Shown one piece after another: positions 18,530 to 27,935 of a DNA stretch of 60,734 bases (position 1 is the first letter of the stretch; every line of letters begins with the position of its first letter). A model generated the notes under the pieces. That model was not told where the DNA came from and ran no database searches. It saw only the letters and a list, made by a program, of their open reading frames with translations. Source of the stretch: Pelodictyon luteolum (GTDB lineage: Bacteria; Bacteroidota; Chlorobiia; Chlorobiales; Chlorobiaceae); assembly GCF_001622165.1 (NCBI RefSeq), contig NZ_LVWG01000003.1, positions 1 through 60,734 on the forward strand, written 5' to 3'. The translations under genes and the position numbers were made by a program.

Positions 18530-18553
18530 GTGTGTGGATTTTTTGCCTATAAT
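18530..18553 (+). promoter_or_regulatory. Possible sigma-70 promoter for the STAS gene
   Basis: A perfect TATAAT lies at 18548-18553 in an AT-rich stretch, with only a weak -35 match (TTCTTT, 18-bp spacing). Transcription would give a leader of about 90 nt before the ATG at 18649. The leader also contains a strong AAGGAGG at about 18568 that serves no visible reading frame. Confidence 0.35.
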
Positions 18554-18648
18554 AATTCTGTGGGACAAGGAGGAGACCGGCTGTTTCCGGGAAAGTCTTA
18601 ACAGGTTCTGCCCGTAATATCTTACAGGTTTTATCGTAGGAATTTACA

Positions 18649-19263
18649 ATGAAGCACTCAGTATCGAACCGCAAGGAACTGACCATTCTGAAAATCGAGG
18701 AAACCGTCTTTGATTTCCGGCACGGCACCTCGTACAAGAAAGCCGTAGAGGATCTCATAGAAAGCGGCAGCACCAACCTCATCATCGACTTCAGCCATGT
18801 CAAGGCGATCGATTCATGCGGCATCAGCTCCATACTCCTCACCCATCAGCTTGCCAACCATGCCCACGGGCTCGCTATATTCGTCGCTCTCTGCCAACAG
18901 ATCAAAGATCTTCTCAAACTCACCAACCTCGACAAGCAGCTCTATATATTCTCATCGATCAACGAGGTGGTGACGCTGGTCGAACCCGCCATGAAAACCC
19001 GGCGCTGCTCGCGCGCAAAATCTAAATCCGCAGCATACGACCACCCGGACGAAGTCGGTGACGAGCTGGACCTGCTCCACGAGAACGACATTGACAGTGT
19101 GATCGATGAAGATGATATGGGCGTATCATCTTTCGATGATGATGAAGAAGAATTGACCGGCGATGACCGGGTTGAAGGCGAAGGGAGCAAGAAGAGAGGT
19201 CGTCCGAAAAAAACCGCCGGACCCACGATCGGCAGAAACGGAAAGAAAAGCACACGGGCCTGA
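18649..19263 (+). CDS. STAS-domain protein with acidic linker and AT-hook tail
   Basis: Residues 1-115 or so form a STAS/anti-anti-sigma domain: the strand TNLIIDFSHVKAIDSCGISS contains the conserved D-S-x-G turn. In SpoIIAA the phosphorylated Ser is the residue before Gly; here it is Cys, so canonical phosphorylation at that position is not possible, although the preceding Ser remains. Residues about 128-175 are extremely acidic (FDDDEEELTGDD). The tail carries KKRGRPKKT, a canonical AT-hook core (RGRP), and ends in basic GRNGKKSTRA. The domain mix suggests a regulator that can touch DNA or mimic it. An AGGA site precedes the ATG. Function is inferred. Confidence 0.8.
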   Translation: MKHSVSNRKELTILKIEETVFDFRHGTSYKKAVEDLIESGSTNLIIDFSHVKAIDSCGISSILLTHQLANHAHGLAIFVALCQQIKDLLKLTNLDKQLYIFSSINEVVTLVEPAMKTRRCSRAKSKSAAYDHPDEVGDELDLLHENDIDSVIDEDDMGVSSFDDDEEELTGDDRVEGEGSKKRGRPKKTAGPTIGRNGKKSTRA

Positions 19264-19336
19264 ACGATGGCCCCTTCAATACCGGAGTAACTGACCGCAA
19301 CATCCCCCGAGGAAAGACTGCAAAGGAGTCTATGCC

Positions 19337-20458
19337 ATGGGGGATTTTTCATTGTGCCGGAGCCATGTGGAGCGCCTGCTCCAGCCTGCCGGCATCCAGG
19401 TGAACGGGCCGGAACCCTGGGACATCAAGGTCCACGACAGACGTTTCTATCGCCGCATACTCACCGACGGCCATCTCGGAGCCGGTGAATCCTATATGGA
19501 GGGATGGTGGGACTGCCGCGCCCTTGATGAGTTCATCTACAGGGTGCTCCGGGCAGGCGTCGACAAAAAGGTATCAGGCTTCCGGGGGTTCCTGGAGCAC
19601 AGCCTCGGAAGGCTGATGAACCGCCAGGCACCCCGGAGGGCATGGACCGTCGGCAGAACGCACTACGATACCGGCAACGACCTGTTCCAGGCCATGCTCG
19701 ACAGCAGGATGATGTACAGCTGCGGATACTGGAAGGATGCCGATACGCTCGAACAGGCGCAGGAACAGAAACTCCGGCTCGTATTCAATAAACTCGACCT
19801 CAAGCCCGGCATGCAGGTGCTCGATATCGGATGCGGCTTTGGAGGGGCGGCAAAGTTCGCAGCCGAGGAGTACGGGGTGGAGGTTACGGCGGTGACCATA
19901 TCCGGCGAACAGCACCGCCTTGCACGGGAGCGATGCCGCACAAGAGATGTACAGATAGAGCTCATGGATTACCGCGACATCCGGAAAACCTTTGACCGTA
20001 TCTACTCCATCGGCATGTTCGAGCACGTAGGGTACCGCAACTACCGAACCTACTTCGACACCCTGAATCGCTGCCTCAAAAAAGACGGTGTCACACTCCT
20101 CCACACCATCGGCACCAACAGGCCCTCGACAAGCGGCGACCCGTGGAGTGAAAAGTACATCTTCCCCAACTCCATGCTCCCTGCCGCAAGCCAGATCACC
20201 GGGGCCTACGAAGGGCGGTTCATGCTTGAAGACTGGCACGTATTCAGCCTGGACTACGCCCGGACCCTCATGGAATGGCACCACAACTTCGAAACCGCCT
20301 GGCCACAACTCCGCCACCACTACTCCGACACATTCAGAAGAATGTGGAACTACTATCTCCTGAGCTTTGCAGGAGCCTTCAGGGCCCGCAACATCCAGCT
20401 CTGGCAGGTGCTGCTTTCAAAAAAGGGTATGAACAGCCAAAAGGGCGTGCCGCGATAG
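19337..20458 (+). CDS. cfa: Cyclopropane-fatty-acyl-phospholipid synthase
   Basis: This 373-residue SAM-dependent enzyme adds a methylene bridge to unsaturated acyl chains in membrane phospholipids. The N-terminal domain (DIKVHDRRFYRRILTDGHLG, then GESYMEGWWDC) is typical of Cfa. The SAM site is VLDIGCGFGGAAKFAAEEYG (about 158-177). YDTGNDLF and GMFEHVGYRNY are also conserved active-site segments. Length matches E. coli Cfa closely. It follows the STAS gene by 73 bp on the same strand. Confidence 0.94.
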   Translation: MGDFSLCRSHVERLLQPAGIQVNGPEPWDIKVHDRRFYRRILTDGHLGAGESYMEGWWDCRALDEFIYRVLRAGVDKKVSGFRGFLEHSLGRLMNRQAPRRAWTVGRTHYDTGNDLFQAMLDSRMMYSCGYWKDADTLEQAQEQKLRLVFNKLDLKPGMQVLDIGCGFGGAAKFAAEEYGVEVTAVTISGEQHRLARERCRTRDVQIELMDYRDIRKTFDRIYSIGMFEHVGYRNYRTYFDTLNRCLKKDGVTLLHTIGTNRPSTSGDPWSEKYIFPNSMLPAASQITGAYEGRFMLEDWHVFSLDYARTLMEWHHNFETAWPQLRHHYSDTFRRMWNYYLLSFAGAFRARNIQLWQVLLSKKGMNSQKGVPR

Positions 20459-20476
20459 CCCTTTGAAGACCATGGT

Positions 20477-20653
20477 ATGCCTGTTGGGGCTCCCCTGCCG
20501 CGCGTTCATGTCCTCCAGCCCTCACGGGTCTGCGGCATTCTCAAGAAAGCGGACCACGTCGGGTTCTATACGATCATGTACCAACAGACGAGACTGGCGG
20601 CGGCACTCATCGCCAAATCCTGCAATGCCGGGTGTCCGGAACAACGACCATAA
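20477..20653 (+). CDS. Possible small protein of 58 residues
   Basis: An ATG-initiated frame begins MPVGAPLPRVHVLQPSRVCG and ends with two Cys near the C-terminus (CNAGCPEQRP). It lies 18 bp after cfa and ahead of a terminator hairpin, and its composition looks protein-like. No ribosome binding site or known family is recognised, so it could equally be a decayed fragment. Confidence 0.3.
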   Translation: MPVGAPLPRVHVLQPSRVCGILKKADHVGFYTIMYQQTRLAAALIAKSCNAGCPEQRP

Positions 20654-20710
20654 ATGACCTCAGGCCTCGCATTCGTAACAGCTGGAGATACTTCTGTCTT
20701 CTTTCTGTCT

Positions 20711-20754
20711 GCTCCCGGTCATGAGTCCCCTGTATTCTTGCGGGAGCCTTTTTA
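20711..20754 (+). terminator. Terminator after cfa
   Basis: The stem GCTCCCG / CGGGAGC (7 bp, long 23-nt loop) is followed by CTTTTTA. It lies between the plus-strand cfa unit and the convergent minus-strand DUF1343 gene, where a terminator is expected. Confidence 0.55.
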
Positions 20755-20767
20755 CGGAAGGAAACCC

Positions 20768-21976
20768 TCAGGGATACAGCAGAAGGGGCCGGAAACCCTC
20801 AGCCTCACGCCGGCTTTCAGCCACGATATCGCGGGGCGTCATGCCGGAGGTGATCATTTCACGGAACCGGGGCGTGCCGGCAAGGCGGTCGAAGAAAGTC
20901 CGGTGGCGGTCGATGCCGAACTCCTGCGGGTAGCGGTTATGGAGCAGAGAGAGTATGACGGAAGCGGTCATGAAGGGATCGAACACGTCGCGATCGGTCA
21001 CCTGCAGCCGCACACCCCGGCACTCCTCGCCCTTGAACTTCGACGACGTAGGGACAAACCGTACCGCCTTGAAGCGGACGCCCGGAAGAGCGTACAGATT
21101 CAGACGCAGGGCGAGCTGTTCCCCGTCAATAAAGGGCGCACCGAACTGCATGAAGGGATGGCCTGTCCCGCGGCCCTCACTGACGTTGGTTGCCTCAAGA
21201 AACACCGTTGCAGGATAGAGGATGGCCCCCTCAACACTCCGGATGTTCGGGGAGGGGCTCCGGAAACTATAGCCGGAAAACTGATCGCCGAAGCGCCCGC
21301 GGTCCCACCCGCTCATTTTCACGACCCTCAGCGACAGATCCGGGCAGTACCTTTTTTTGATGAAAAGGGCTATTTCACCGACCGTCATGGCGTGGAGGAA
21401 AGGCACATCGAGAGAACCGACGAACGAGGTGGATGCGGGTTCGAGCATGAACCCTCCCCTCCCAAGCGGTGAAATGGGGTTGGGGCGGTCGAGCACCATG
21501 AAGGAAATGCCCGCCTCGCTGCATGCCTCCATGGCATACTTCATGGTGGAGATATAGGTATAGCAGCGCACACCGACATCCTGGAGATCAAACACCAGGA
21601 TATCGACCTCCCGAAGCAGCGAGGGATCGGGTCGGCGCGAGGCCCCGTAGAGCGAATGGACCGGGAGGCTACCGGAAAGAACCGCTCCCCCGGCCTTCTC
21701 TCCAGCCTCCACATCGAGGGCGAACCCATGCTCTGGTGAAAGAAGATAGCGGAGAAGGACCCCCTGGCGGAGCATCATCCGATACCCCTGCTCCCCGCTC
21801 TTGGTCCGTGCAGCCGCATTGGTGATAAGGCCCACCCGGAGGCCTTTAAGATCACTGCAGCCGGTTACCTCCAGACTGTCGATGCCAGAGAGCAGCTGCT
21901 CTCCTGCCTCGGCGCGCTCCCACTGAATCAGCGAGCCCGGAACGAGAAAGAGAGCGATGATGAGAGAGGTAATTAT
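20768..21976 (-). CDS. DUF1343/NamZ-like exo-beta-N-acetylmuramidase, start unresolved
   Basis: The protein matches the DUF1343 family (GH171, NamZ), which removes terminal MurNAc from peptidoglycan fragments: GLRVGLITNAAARTKSG, LLSPEHGFALDVEAGE, DILVFDLQDVGVRCYTYIST, VLDRPNPISP and NVSEGRGTGHPF are all typical. A signal-like stretch FIITSLIIALFLVPG precedes the domain. Between the end of the upstream tRNA gene and this signal sequence there is no ATG, GTG or TTG in frame; the only ATG codons lie beyond the tRNA. The upper boundary given is where the hydrophobic segment begins. A rare start codon, or a shift from a GTG-initiated frame at a TTTTTTCCC run just upstream, are possible explanations. 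Confidence 0.8.
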   Translation of the reverse strand: MITSLIIALFLVPGSLIQWERAEAGEQLLSGIDSLEVTGCSDLKGLRVGLITNAAARTKSGEQGYRMMLRQGVLLRYLLSPEHGFALDVEAGEKAGGAVLSGSLPVHSLYGASRRPDPSLLREVDILVFDLQDVGVRCYTYISTMKYAMEACSEAGISFMVLDRPNPISPLGRGGFMLEPASTSFVGSLDVPFLHAMTVGEIALFIKKRYCPDLSLRVVKMSGWDRGRFGDQFSGYSFRSPSPNIRSVEGAILYPATVFLEATNVSEGRGTGHPFMQFGAPFIDGEQLALRLNLYALPGVRFKAVRFVPTSSKFKGEECRGVRLQVTDRDVFDPFMTASVILSLLHNRYPQEFGIDRHRTFFDRLAGTPRFREMITSGMTPRDIVAESRREAEGFRPLLLYP

Positions 21977-22089
21977 GAAAGGGAAAAAACGAGCAGGAAG
22001 AAAAGCCGGAGGAAACCAGCTCGACCGGCTCCCCCACCGCGGAAAACGCGAAAAGCCGGTTCCCCTTATGAGGACCGGCTTCTGCTTTG

Positions 22090-22162
<73 letters not shown>

Positions 22163-22208
22163 GTGTTTGTATGCACAATGTACGGAATCCCGAATCATTT
22201 CCAAATTA

Positions 22209-24317
22209 TTATTGCACACTCTGGCCATTTATTTTCGCTCCCTGCGGTTCAACCATGAAAAGCCGCCCCCCTTCACCCTCGACGGCAAGCAGCATCCCTT
22301 CGGAAATCTCACCGCGGATGGTGCGGGGCGCAAGGTTGGCTACAAGCAGCACGTTTTTGCCTACCATCTCTTCCGGGCTGTAGTGTTCGGCAACGCCGGC
22401 AAGCACCTGACGCTGGGTTGAGCCGACCTGCACCTGCAGCTTAAGCAGTTTCGAAGCCTTTTTGACCTTTTCGGCGGCCCTCACCGTGGCGACCCGAAGG
22501 TCGACTTTCTGGAAGTCGTCGAACCCGATTGCCGGCTTGAACTCCATTTTCACCTCAATGGCTCCCGCTTCGCGCGCTTCGGCTTCACGGACGAGCTGCT
22601 CGATCTTCTGGAGTTCGGGCTGTATCTCCTGGTCCTCAATCTTTCTGAACAGGATTTCACTCTCGGGGCTGAGTTTGTGTCCCATCGGAAGAGCTGGCTC
22701 AAGAAGTGTCTTGAGGATGGGCTCACATTTGCGTACAAGGCCGTCCACTCCACCCTTGAAGCCAAGCATCCTGTGGATGCGGTCACAGGTTTCGGGAATG
22801 ACAGGATAAAGGGCAATGGAGAGTGCATGGCAGAGATTCAGCGAGAGCGCCATGGTCCTTCCGGCAGCTTCAGGATCGGTCTTTATGGCTTTCCAGGGCT
22901 CTGCCGAGGTAAGGAAACGGTTGGCTGCACGCGCAATGTCCATTGCGATGGTTGCGGCCTCCCTGAAATGGAACCCCTCGTAAGCCTGGTCGAGCTGGCT
23001 CTGGGTGGCGTACCAGTCGATACCGAGCCCTTCCCACTCCTGAACGGTGCAGCTGTGCGGCACTTCGCCCCCGAAGCGCGAGTTGGTGAAGTCGATTGAG
23101 CGCTTGATGAAGTTGCCAAGCGTATCGGCCAGTTCACCGTTGGTACGGTTCTGGAAGTCGGTCCAGCTGAAATCGGTATCCTTGTTCTCCGGGTAGTTCA
23201 TCGCGATGCTGTAGCGGAGGGTATCGGCAGGGAACTTCTGGAGGAACTCACCGAGATAGACGGCGTAGTTGCGCGACTTGGAAAACTTCCGGCCCTCGAA
23301 GTTCATGAACTCGGATGCCGGCACGTTGTCGGCGAGGTTGTATATCCCATCCTCCCGACCCTCGTTCCAGGCCATGAGGATGGCGGGGAGCATGAGGGTA
23401 TGGAAGACAACGTTGTCTTTGCCGATAAACTGCACGAGACGGGTTTCGGGGTCCTGCCACCAGTGCCGCCAGAGATCCCGGTCGCCCTGCTCCTCAGCCC
23501 ACTGCCGGGTGAAGGAGATATAGCCAAGGACGGCGTCAAACCACACATAGAGCACCTTGCCTACCGCTTCCGCCTCGCCGAGCGGCACCTTGATGCCCCA
23601 GTTGAGGTCGCGCGTGATGGCCCGGTCGTTGAGGCCCCCTTTGAGCCAGGTGCGGGTGTAGTTGAGGACGTTCGGGCGCCAGTCATCCTCGTGGGAGTTG
23701 ACGAACCGCTCAAGTTCAGCCTGGTAGCGCCCGAGCGGAAAATACCAGTGGAGGGTGTCGCGTAGCTCCGGGGTGGCGTTGGAGATCTTGCTTTTCGGGT
23801 TTATGAGCTCCATCGGGCTGAGGTGCGTGCCGCACTGTTCGCACTGGTCGCCGCTGGCTTCGGTGCTGCCGCAGATGGGGCAGGTACCGCTCACATAGCG
23901 GTCCGAGAGGAAGCGCCCGCCTTCGGCGTCGTAGAAGAGTTTTTCGGTCCTGCGGTTGAAAATCCCCTTCCGCTCCAGCTCAAGGAAGAACTCCTGGGCG
24001 GTTTCATGATGGAGTTCCGATGAGGTGCGGCCGTAACAGTCGAATGAAATGCCGCACTTCAGGAACGCCTCAAGGTTCATCCGGTGGTACCGGTCGACCA
24101 CGTCACGCGGACTGATGCCTTCCTTCTCCGCCGTAATGGTGATCGGCACGCCGTGCTCGTCTGAACCGCCGATATGGAGAACCTCCTCCCCTTTCAGGCG
24201 CTTGTGGCGGACATAGATGTCGGCCGGAAGGTATACGCCGGCAAGATGGCCGAGATGGACAGGACCGTTTGCATACGGAAGAGCGGTAGTGACAAGCGTT
24301 CTTTTGAACTGGGCCAT
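22209..24317 (-). CDS. metG: Methionyl-tRNA synthetase
   Basis: This 702-residue class I synthetase charges both Met tRNAs. The HIGH signature is HLGH in PYANGPVHLGHLAG (about 13-26), and the KMSKS equivalent is KFSKS in EGRKFSKSRNYAV (about 335). The zinc knuckle CPICGS..CEQCG is present. The C-terminal EMAP/Trbp111-like tRNA-binding domain (about 590-702) includes FQKVDLRVATVRAAEKV. The start is ATG 24317 (MAQFKRTLVTTALPYANG); the longer upstream open frame is not homologous. The initiator tRNA that it charges is encoded 47 bp downstream. Confidence 0.96.
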   Translation of the reverse strand: MAQFKRTLVTTALPYANGPVHLGHLAGVYLPADIYVRHKRLKGEEVLHIGGSDEHGVPITITAEKEGISPRDVVDRYHRMNLEAFLKCGISFDCYGRTSSELHHETAQEFFLELERKGIFNRRTEKLFYDAEGGRFLSDRYVSGTCPICGSTEASGDQCEQCGTHLSPMELINPKSKISNATPELRDTLHWYFPLGRYQAELERFVNSHEDDWRPNVLNYTRTWLKGGLNDRAITRDLNWGIKVPLGEAEAVGKVLYVWFDAVLGYISFTRQWAEEQGDRDLWRHWWQDPETRLVQFIGKDNVVFHTLMLPAILMAWNEGREDGIYNLADNVPASEFMNFEGRKFSKSRNYAVYLGEFLQKFPADTLRYSIAMNYPENKDTDFSWTDFQNRTNGELADTLGNFIKRSIDFTNSRFGGEVPHSCTVQEWEGLGIDWYATQSQLDQAYEGFHFREAATIAMDIARAANRFLTSAEPWKAIKTDPEAAGRTMALSLNLCHALSIALYPVIPETCDRIHRMLGFKGGVDGLVRKCEPILKTLLEPALPMGHKLSPESEILFRKIEDQEIQPELQKIEQLVREAEAREAGAIEVKMEFKPAIGFDDFQKVDLRVATVRAAEKVKKASKLLKLQVQVGSTQRQVLAGVAEHYSPEEMVGKNVLLVANLAPRTIRGEISEGMLLAVEGEGGRLFMVEPQGAKINGQSVQ

Positions 24318-24384
24318 AAAAACTGAATCTGGAAAAAGCTGGTAAAAACTGTTTGTACTAGGACGGTGGATCCCCCCGCAACCC

Positions 24385-25380
24385 TCAGCTGCGGCGCTCC
24401 CGTTTCTGAAGGAACATGGCGTTGAAGCGTTCGAGCGGCAGTCGGCGTTTGCGCGAACCCGCTTCATAAACGATCCATACCACTTTCTTCTCCAAGTCGA
24501 CGCTGTCGATGACGGCCGGGCCGTCGGGGGTCGAGAGCAATGTGCCGGCGACGGGCAGTTGCGGCCCCTTGCAGGAGGAAGCGGCCGGATCGTTTTTACT
24601 GAACCCGAGACAGCATTTCGGCTTGTTGCAGAGACCGGTGATGTTGAAGGCGTGGCTGTCGGCATTGCCGGTATCAGCATACTGGGTCTTGTCGGCAAAC
24701 GGATTGGCATGGATCTTCTGGAGCCAGCTCGAGCAGCAGAGCATGCACCCGCAGGGGCCGAACGCATTGGCGCGCCGGGCCTCCTCGCGCGTCGTGATCT
24801 GCACCATCTGGATCCTTGCACGGAACTCCCCGGCAAGGTCGCGCACAAGGTTGCGGAAATCGACGCGGTGCGACGAGGTGTAGTAGATGGAAAGCTTCTG
24901 CTGGTCCATGCGCAGCTCCACGTCGACCAGTTTCAGCTCAAGGGCGTGGCGCCGTACCTTCGCAATGCAGACGTCACGGATCTCATCCTGCTTTTTCATC
25001 ACATCCTTAAGCATCACGAGATCCTCGGGGGTAGCCAGACGAAGGATTACCGGACGGGTTTCATGCTTCCGGTCGAGCCCCTTGAGAACGAATTTCTTGC
25101 GGGCTATCCGGCCCGTCGAATAGACCATACCGAAATCATACCCCCCGTCTGACTCCACGATGACTTCCTGGCCGACATCGAGCGGCACGGCTGTGTTGTT
25201 CAGGAAAAAGTCACGGAGACAGCCTGCAAGCTCGACTTCACAGATATCTCCCTCTACGCCGGTCACCTCATCAGCGGAGCCGGAGTAAAGTTCTTCGACT
25301 TCGCTGTGCAGCAGCTGTGAAAGCCGCAGCCTGACCTGTGCGTTGTCGCCCTGAAGGCAGCTGCATACAACATTACCCAT
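24385..25380 (-). CDS. PSP1 domain protein (RicT/YaaT-like)
   Basis: The 331-residue protein has a PSP1 domain with RLATPEDLVMLKDVMKKQDE followed by HALELKLVDVELRMDQQKLS. It also has the Cys-rich patch GPCGCMLCCSSWLQK and CNKPKCCLGF; such Cys ligate Fe-S clusters in RicT-type proteins. Bacillus RicT takes part in an RNA-maturation complex, but the role here is unknown. The start is ATG 25380, with AAGGAG 13 nt upstream. It belongs to a long minus-strand gene run, between metG and an acyltransferase. Confidence 0.87.
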   Translation of the reverse strand: MGNVVCSCLQGDNAQVRLRLSQLLHSEVEELYSGSADEVTGVEGDICEVELAGCLRDFFLNNTAVPLDVGQEVIVESDGGYDFGMVYSTGRIARKKFVLKGLDRKHETRPVILRLATPEDLVMLKDVMKKQDEIRDVCIAKVRRHALELKLVDVELRMDQQKLSIYYTSSHRVDFRNLVRDLAGEFRARIQMVQITTREEARRANAFGPCGCMLCCSSWLQKIHANPFADKTQYADTGNADSHAFNITGLCNKPKCCLGFSKNDPAASSCKGPQLPVAGTLLSTPDGPAVIDSVDLEKKVVWIVYEAGSRKRRLPLERFNAMFLQKRERRS

Positions 25381-25421
25381 AGTCGTTATTTCACTCCTTA
25401 GGTGAGGCGCCAAAAAGCGCC

Positions 25422-26183
25422 TTAATGTATGGGGCGCAAAAAGCGCCTTAAGGTTTCAATCCGCCGGTTTATCGAAGCCTTTCCCCTAAGAAGGGTACGG
25501 GCCCCCTCAAGCCGGCGGGCTATGACGTTCTCTTTGAGCGTGTCGAGCCGGGCCGAAGTTTCCTCCTCAAGGAGGCCGGTCAGCCGCTCCGTGCCAGGAA
25601 ACGTTTCCCGGGTGACTTTCTCTGGTGGAGCGATCGACAGGAACAGCTCAGGTTTCTGTTCTTCAAGATATTCAATCCGGCTGACAACTGAAACAAGGTA
25701 AATGCTCTCTCTGGATTCCAGAACACGCTTCACGATGGAGGCCGCCCCGCGGTAATAGCCGAGCGGGCGCCGGTCGACATGCTCGATCCTTCCCTGCGGG
25801 AAGAGCCAGAGCGCGTTCTGCCTCTCGGAGGGGGCAAGGAGCAGTTCGGCCGCATAGGAGAGAGTCCGGGCCGCACTGCGAGGGTTCTCCCTGTTGAGTG
25901 AAAATGCCCCGAGACGGGTGAAGAACCGGTGCTTTTGGAGCTGTCGTTCTTCAATGATGATGTGAAGGTTCTGGCAGAAGTACTCCTCTGTGAGGAGCTG
26001 CGACCAGAACCCGTCCCACCAGTATGCGTGGTTGCAGTGGAAGATGACGGGCACACGGAGGTCCATCTCCCTGAGGGCGGGGTCCAGCAACACCCTCACG
26101 GAGTTGAAAAACCGCCTGAACTGCCGGCGCGAGTACCAGCCGAACCAGAGGGTGTACAGCCTGCTGCGCCGGACATACAGCAT
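25422..26183 (-). CDS. PlsC-type lysophospholipid acyltransferase
   Basis: The 253-residue protein carries the acyltransferase HX4D motif in HCNHAYWWDGFW (about 52-63) and the downstream FPQGRIEHVDRRPLGYYRGA segment with the second conserved block. It should acylate a lysophosphatidate-like substrate on the inner membrane; the exact acceptor is unknown. The start is ATG 26183, with GAGG 6 nt upstream. It begins only 7 bp after the stop of the aminotransferase gene, so the genes are probably coupled. Confidence 0.82.
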   Translation of the reverse strand: MLYVRRSRLYTLWFGWYSRRQFRRFFNSVRVLLDPALREMDLRVPVIFHCNHAYWWDGFWSQLLTEEYFCQNLHIIIEERQLQKHRFFTRLGAFSLNRENPRSAARTLSYAAELLLAPSERQNALWLFPQGRIEHVDRRPLGYYRGAASIVKRVLESRESIYLVSVVSRIEYLEEQKPELFLSIAPPEKVTRETFPGTERLTGLLEEETSARLDTLKENVIARRLEGARTLLRGKASINRRIETLRRFLRPIH

Positions 26184-26190
26184 CAAGTCC

Positions 26191-27399
26191 TCACTGGAAT
26201 GCGCGGCTGATGCGGAGGACAGCCTCCTCCAGAGAGGCAATTGAGGCCGCATAGGAGAGGCGGAGGTTTTCGGGGGCACCGAACGCGTCACCCGGAACCG
26301 TCGCCACGTAATGCTCCTTGAGGAGGTACTCGGCCACGTCTGCCGAATCCTTCATCACCTTTCCGCCAAGCGTCCTGCCGATGATGCCCCTGATGGAGGG
26401 GAAGATGTAGAATGCACCCTCAGGAAGCGTTGCCTCCACGCCGGGAATGGCGTTGAGGGCATGGAACATGAAGTCGCGCCGTTTTTCAAACTCACGCCTC
26501 CGCTCCTCGACAACCGACTGATCGCCCTCGAGGGCGGCGACAGCAGCTTTCTGTGCGATGGCGTTGGGGTTCGAGGTGGTCTGCGACTGGATCTTGTCGC
26601 AGGCATCGATGATCCATTTGGGGCCGGCGAGGTAGCCGATGCGCCAGCCGGTCATGGCATAGGTTTTCGAAACACCGTTGCTGACAATCACCCACTCCTT
26701 CATTTCGGGGATGCGGGCGGGCGAGAACGCCTTGACGCCGCCGTAAACGATCATGTCGTACATCTCGTCGGAGAGGACAAAGATCTCGCGGCCTTTGAGC
26801 ACATCCATCAGCGCACGCACTTCCGCCTCGCTATATACAGAGCCTGAAGGGTTCGAGGGAGAGTTCAGGACCAGCATGCGGGTTGCAGGGGTGATGGCAG
26901 CCGTAAGGTCGGCGGGAGTCATCTTGTAGCCGTTTTCGATCGAGGTCGGAACCGTTACCGGGGTTGCACCTGCCAGGCGAACCATTTCGGGGAAGCTGAC
27001 CCAGAACGGGGCCGGAATAAGCACTTCATCGCCTTCCTCGCAGAGGGCGAGGAACGTGTTGGCAAGCGTCTGTTTGCCGCCGTTGCTCACCATGACCTGG
27101 TTCGTTTGGAACTCCAGGCCGTTGTCGCGGCGGAACTTCTCCACAATGGCTTTTTTCAGCTCGGGGATGCCGGAGTTGGCCGTGTAACGGGTAAAGCCGG
27201 AACGGATGGCCTCGATGCCGGCCAGGTTGACGAAGTCAGGGGTCGGGAAATCAGGTTCCCCGGCTGAAAGACTGACAATATCCTTGCCCTCGGCCTTCAT
27301 GGCGTTGGCAAGTGCTGAAATCCTCATGGTCTGCGATTCCTGCATGCTCCTGACCCGGCGTGTCAGGTATTTTTCTGCAGGCGAAGTGGTGGTCGGCAT
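26191..27399 (-). CDS. aspC: Aspartate aminotransferase (class I, PLP-dependent)
   Basis: The 402-residue aminotransferase shows [15 protein letters not shown] (about 43-57), [13 protein letters not shown] (about 175) and the PLP lysine in [18 protein letters not shown] (about 240-257). This pattern is typical of subgroup I-gamma aspartate aminotransferases of bacteria, which convert oxaloacetate and glutamate to aspartate and 2-oxoglutarate; some also act on prephenate. Length is normal. It sits within the long minus-strand operon-like run. Confidence 0.92.
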   Translation of the reverse strand: MPTTTSPAEKYLTRRVRSMQESQTMRISALANAMKAEGKDIVSLSAGEPDFPTPDFVNLAGIEAIRSGFTRYTANSGIPELKKAIVEKFRRDNGLEFQTNQVMVSNGGKQTLANTFLALCEEGDEVLIPAPFWVSFPEMVRLAGATPVTVPTSIENGYKMTPADLTAAITPATRMLVLNSPSNPSGSVYSEAEVRALMDVLKGREIFVLSDEMYDMIVYGGVKAFSPARIPEMKEWVIVSNGVSKTYAMTGWRIGYLAGPKWIIDACDKIQSQTTSNPNAIAQKAAVAALEGDQSVVEERRREFEKRRDFMFHALNAIPGVEATLPEGAFYIFPSIRGIIGRTLGGKVMKDSADVAEYLLKEHYVATVPGDAFGAPENLRLSYAASIASLEEAVLRISRAFQ

Positions 27400-27416
27400 A
27401 GTGGTCTGTTATTCGT

Positions 27417-27923
27417 TTATGATGTGGTGTTAGGTTTCAGTTCTTTTCGTTTGCGGTGCAGCATCGAGAGCACGGAAGGGTGCACGAACTTGCTGACGTC
27501 ACCGCCAAGCATTGCGACCTCCTTGATGATGGAGGAGGCGATGTAGGTGTACTTGACATTCGGCATGAGAAAGACGGTGGTCACATCGGGATTCAGGTGG
27601 CGGTTCAAAAGCGAGAGCTGGAACTCGTACTCGAAGTCCTTTACCTGGCGCACCCCCCTGATGATGGCATTGGCGCCCACGTCACGGGCATATTCGGCCA
27701 AAAGACCATCATGCAGCACTTCCACATGCAGCCCGTCCATACCGATGGTGATTTCGCGGATTGCGTCCATCCGCTCCTCCACCGTAAAGAGGGTGTTTTT
27801 ATTGCTGTTTTCGGCAATGAGCACCGTTACCTCCTCGAAAATCGTCAGCGCCCGCTCCAGTACGTCGAGGTGTCCGTTGGTAAACGGGTCAAACGTGCCT
27901 GGATATATGGCTTTCTTTTTCAT
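27417..27923 (-). CDS. coaD: Phosphopantetheine adenylyltransferase
   Basis: The 168-residue enzyme makes dephospho-CoA from 4'-phosphopantetheine and [23 protein letters not shown] (about 4-23) holds the T/HXGH nucleotidyltransferase motif (TNGH). [16 protein letters not shown] and the [18 protein letters not shown] ending are also diagnostic. The gene for the next CoA step, coaE, lies far away near 56 kb. It is 12 bp from rsmD upstream and 17 bp from aspC downstream, as in many bacteria where rsmD-coaD are neighbours. Confidence 0.96.
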
Positions 27924-27935
27924 GGTGCAGGGAAT

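Noticed and set aside
24318-24848. Upstream extension of metG
   Set aside because: The added 177 residues are out-of-frame antisense-like sequence; synthetase homology starts at ATG 24317.
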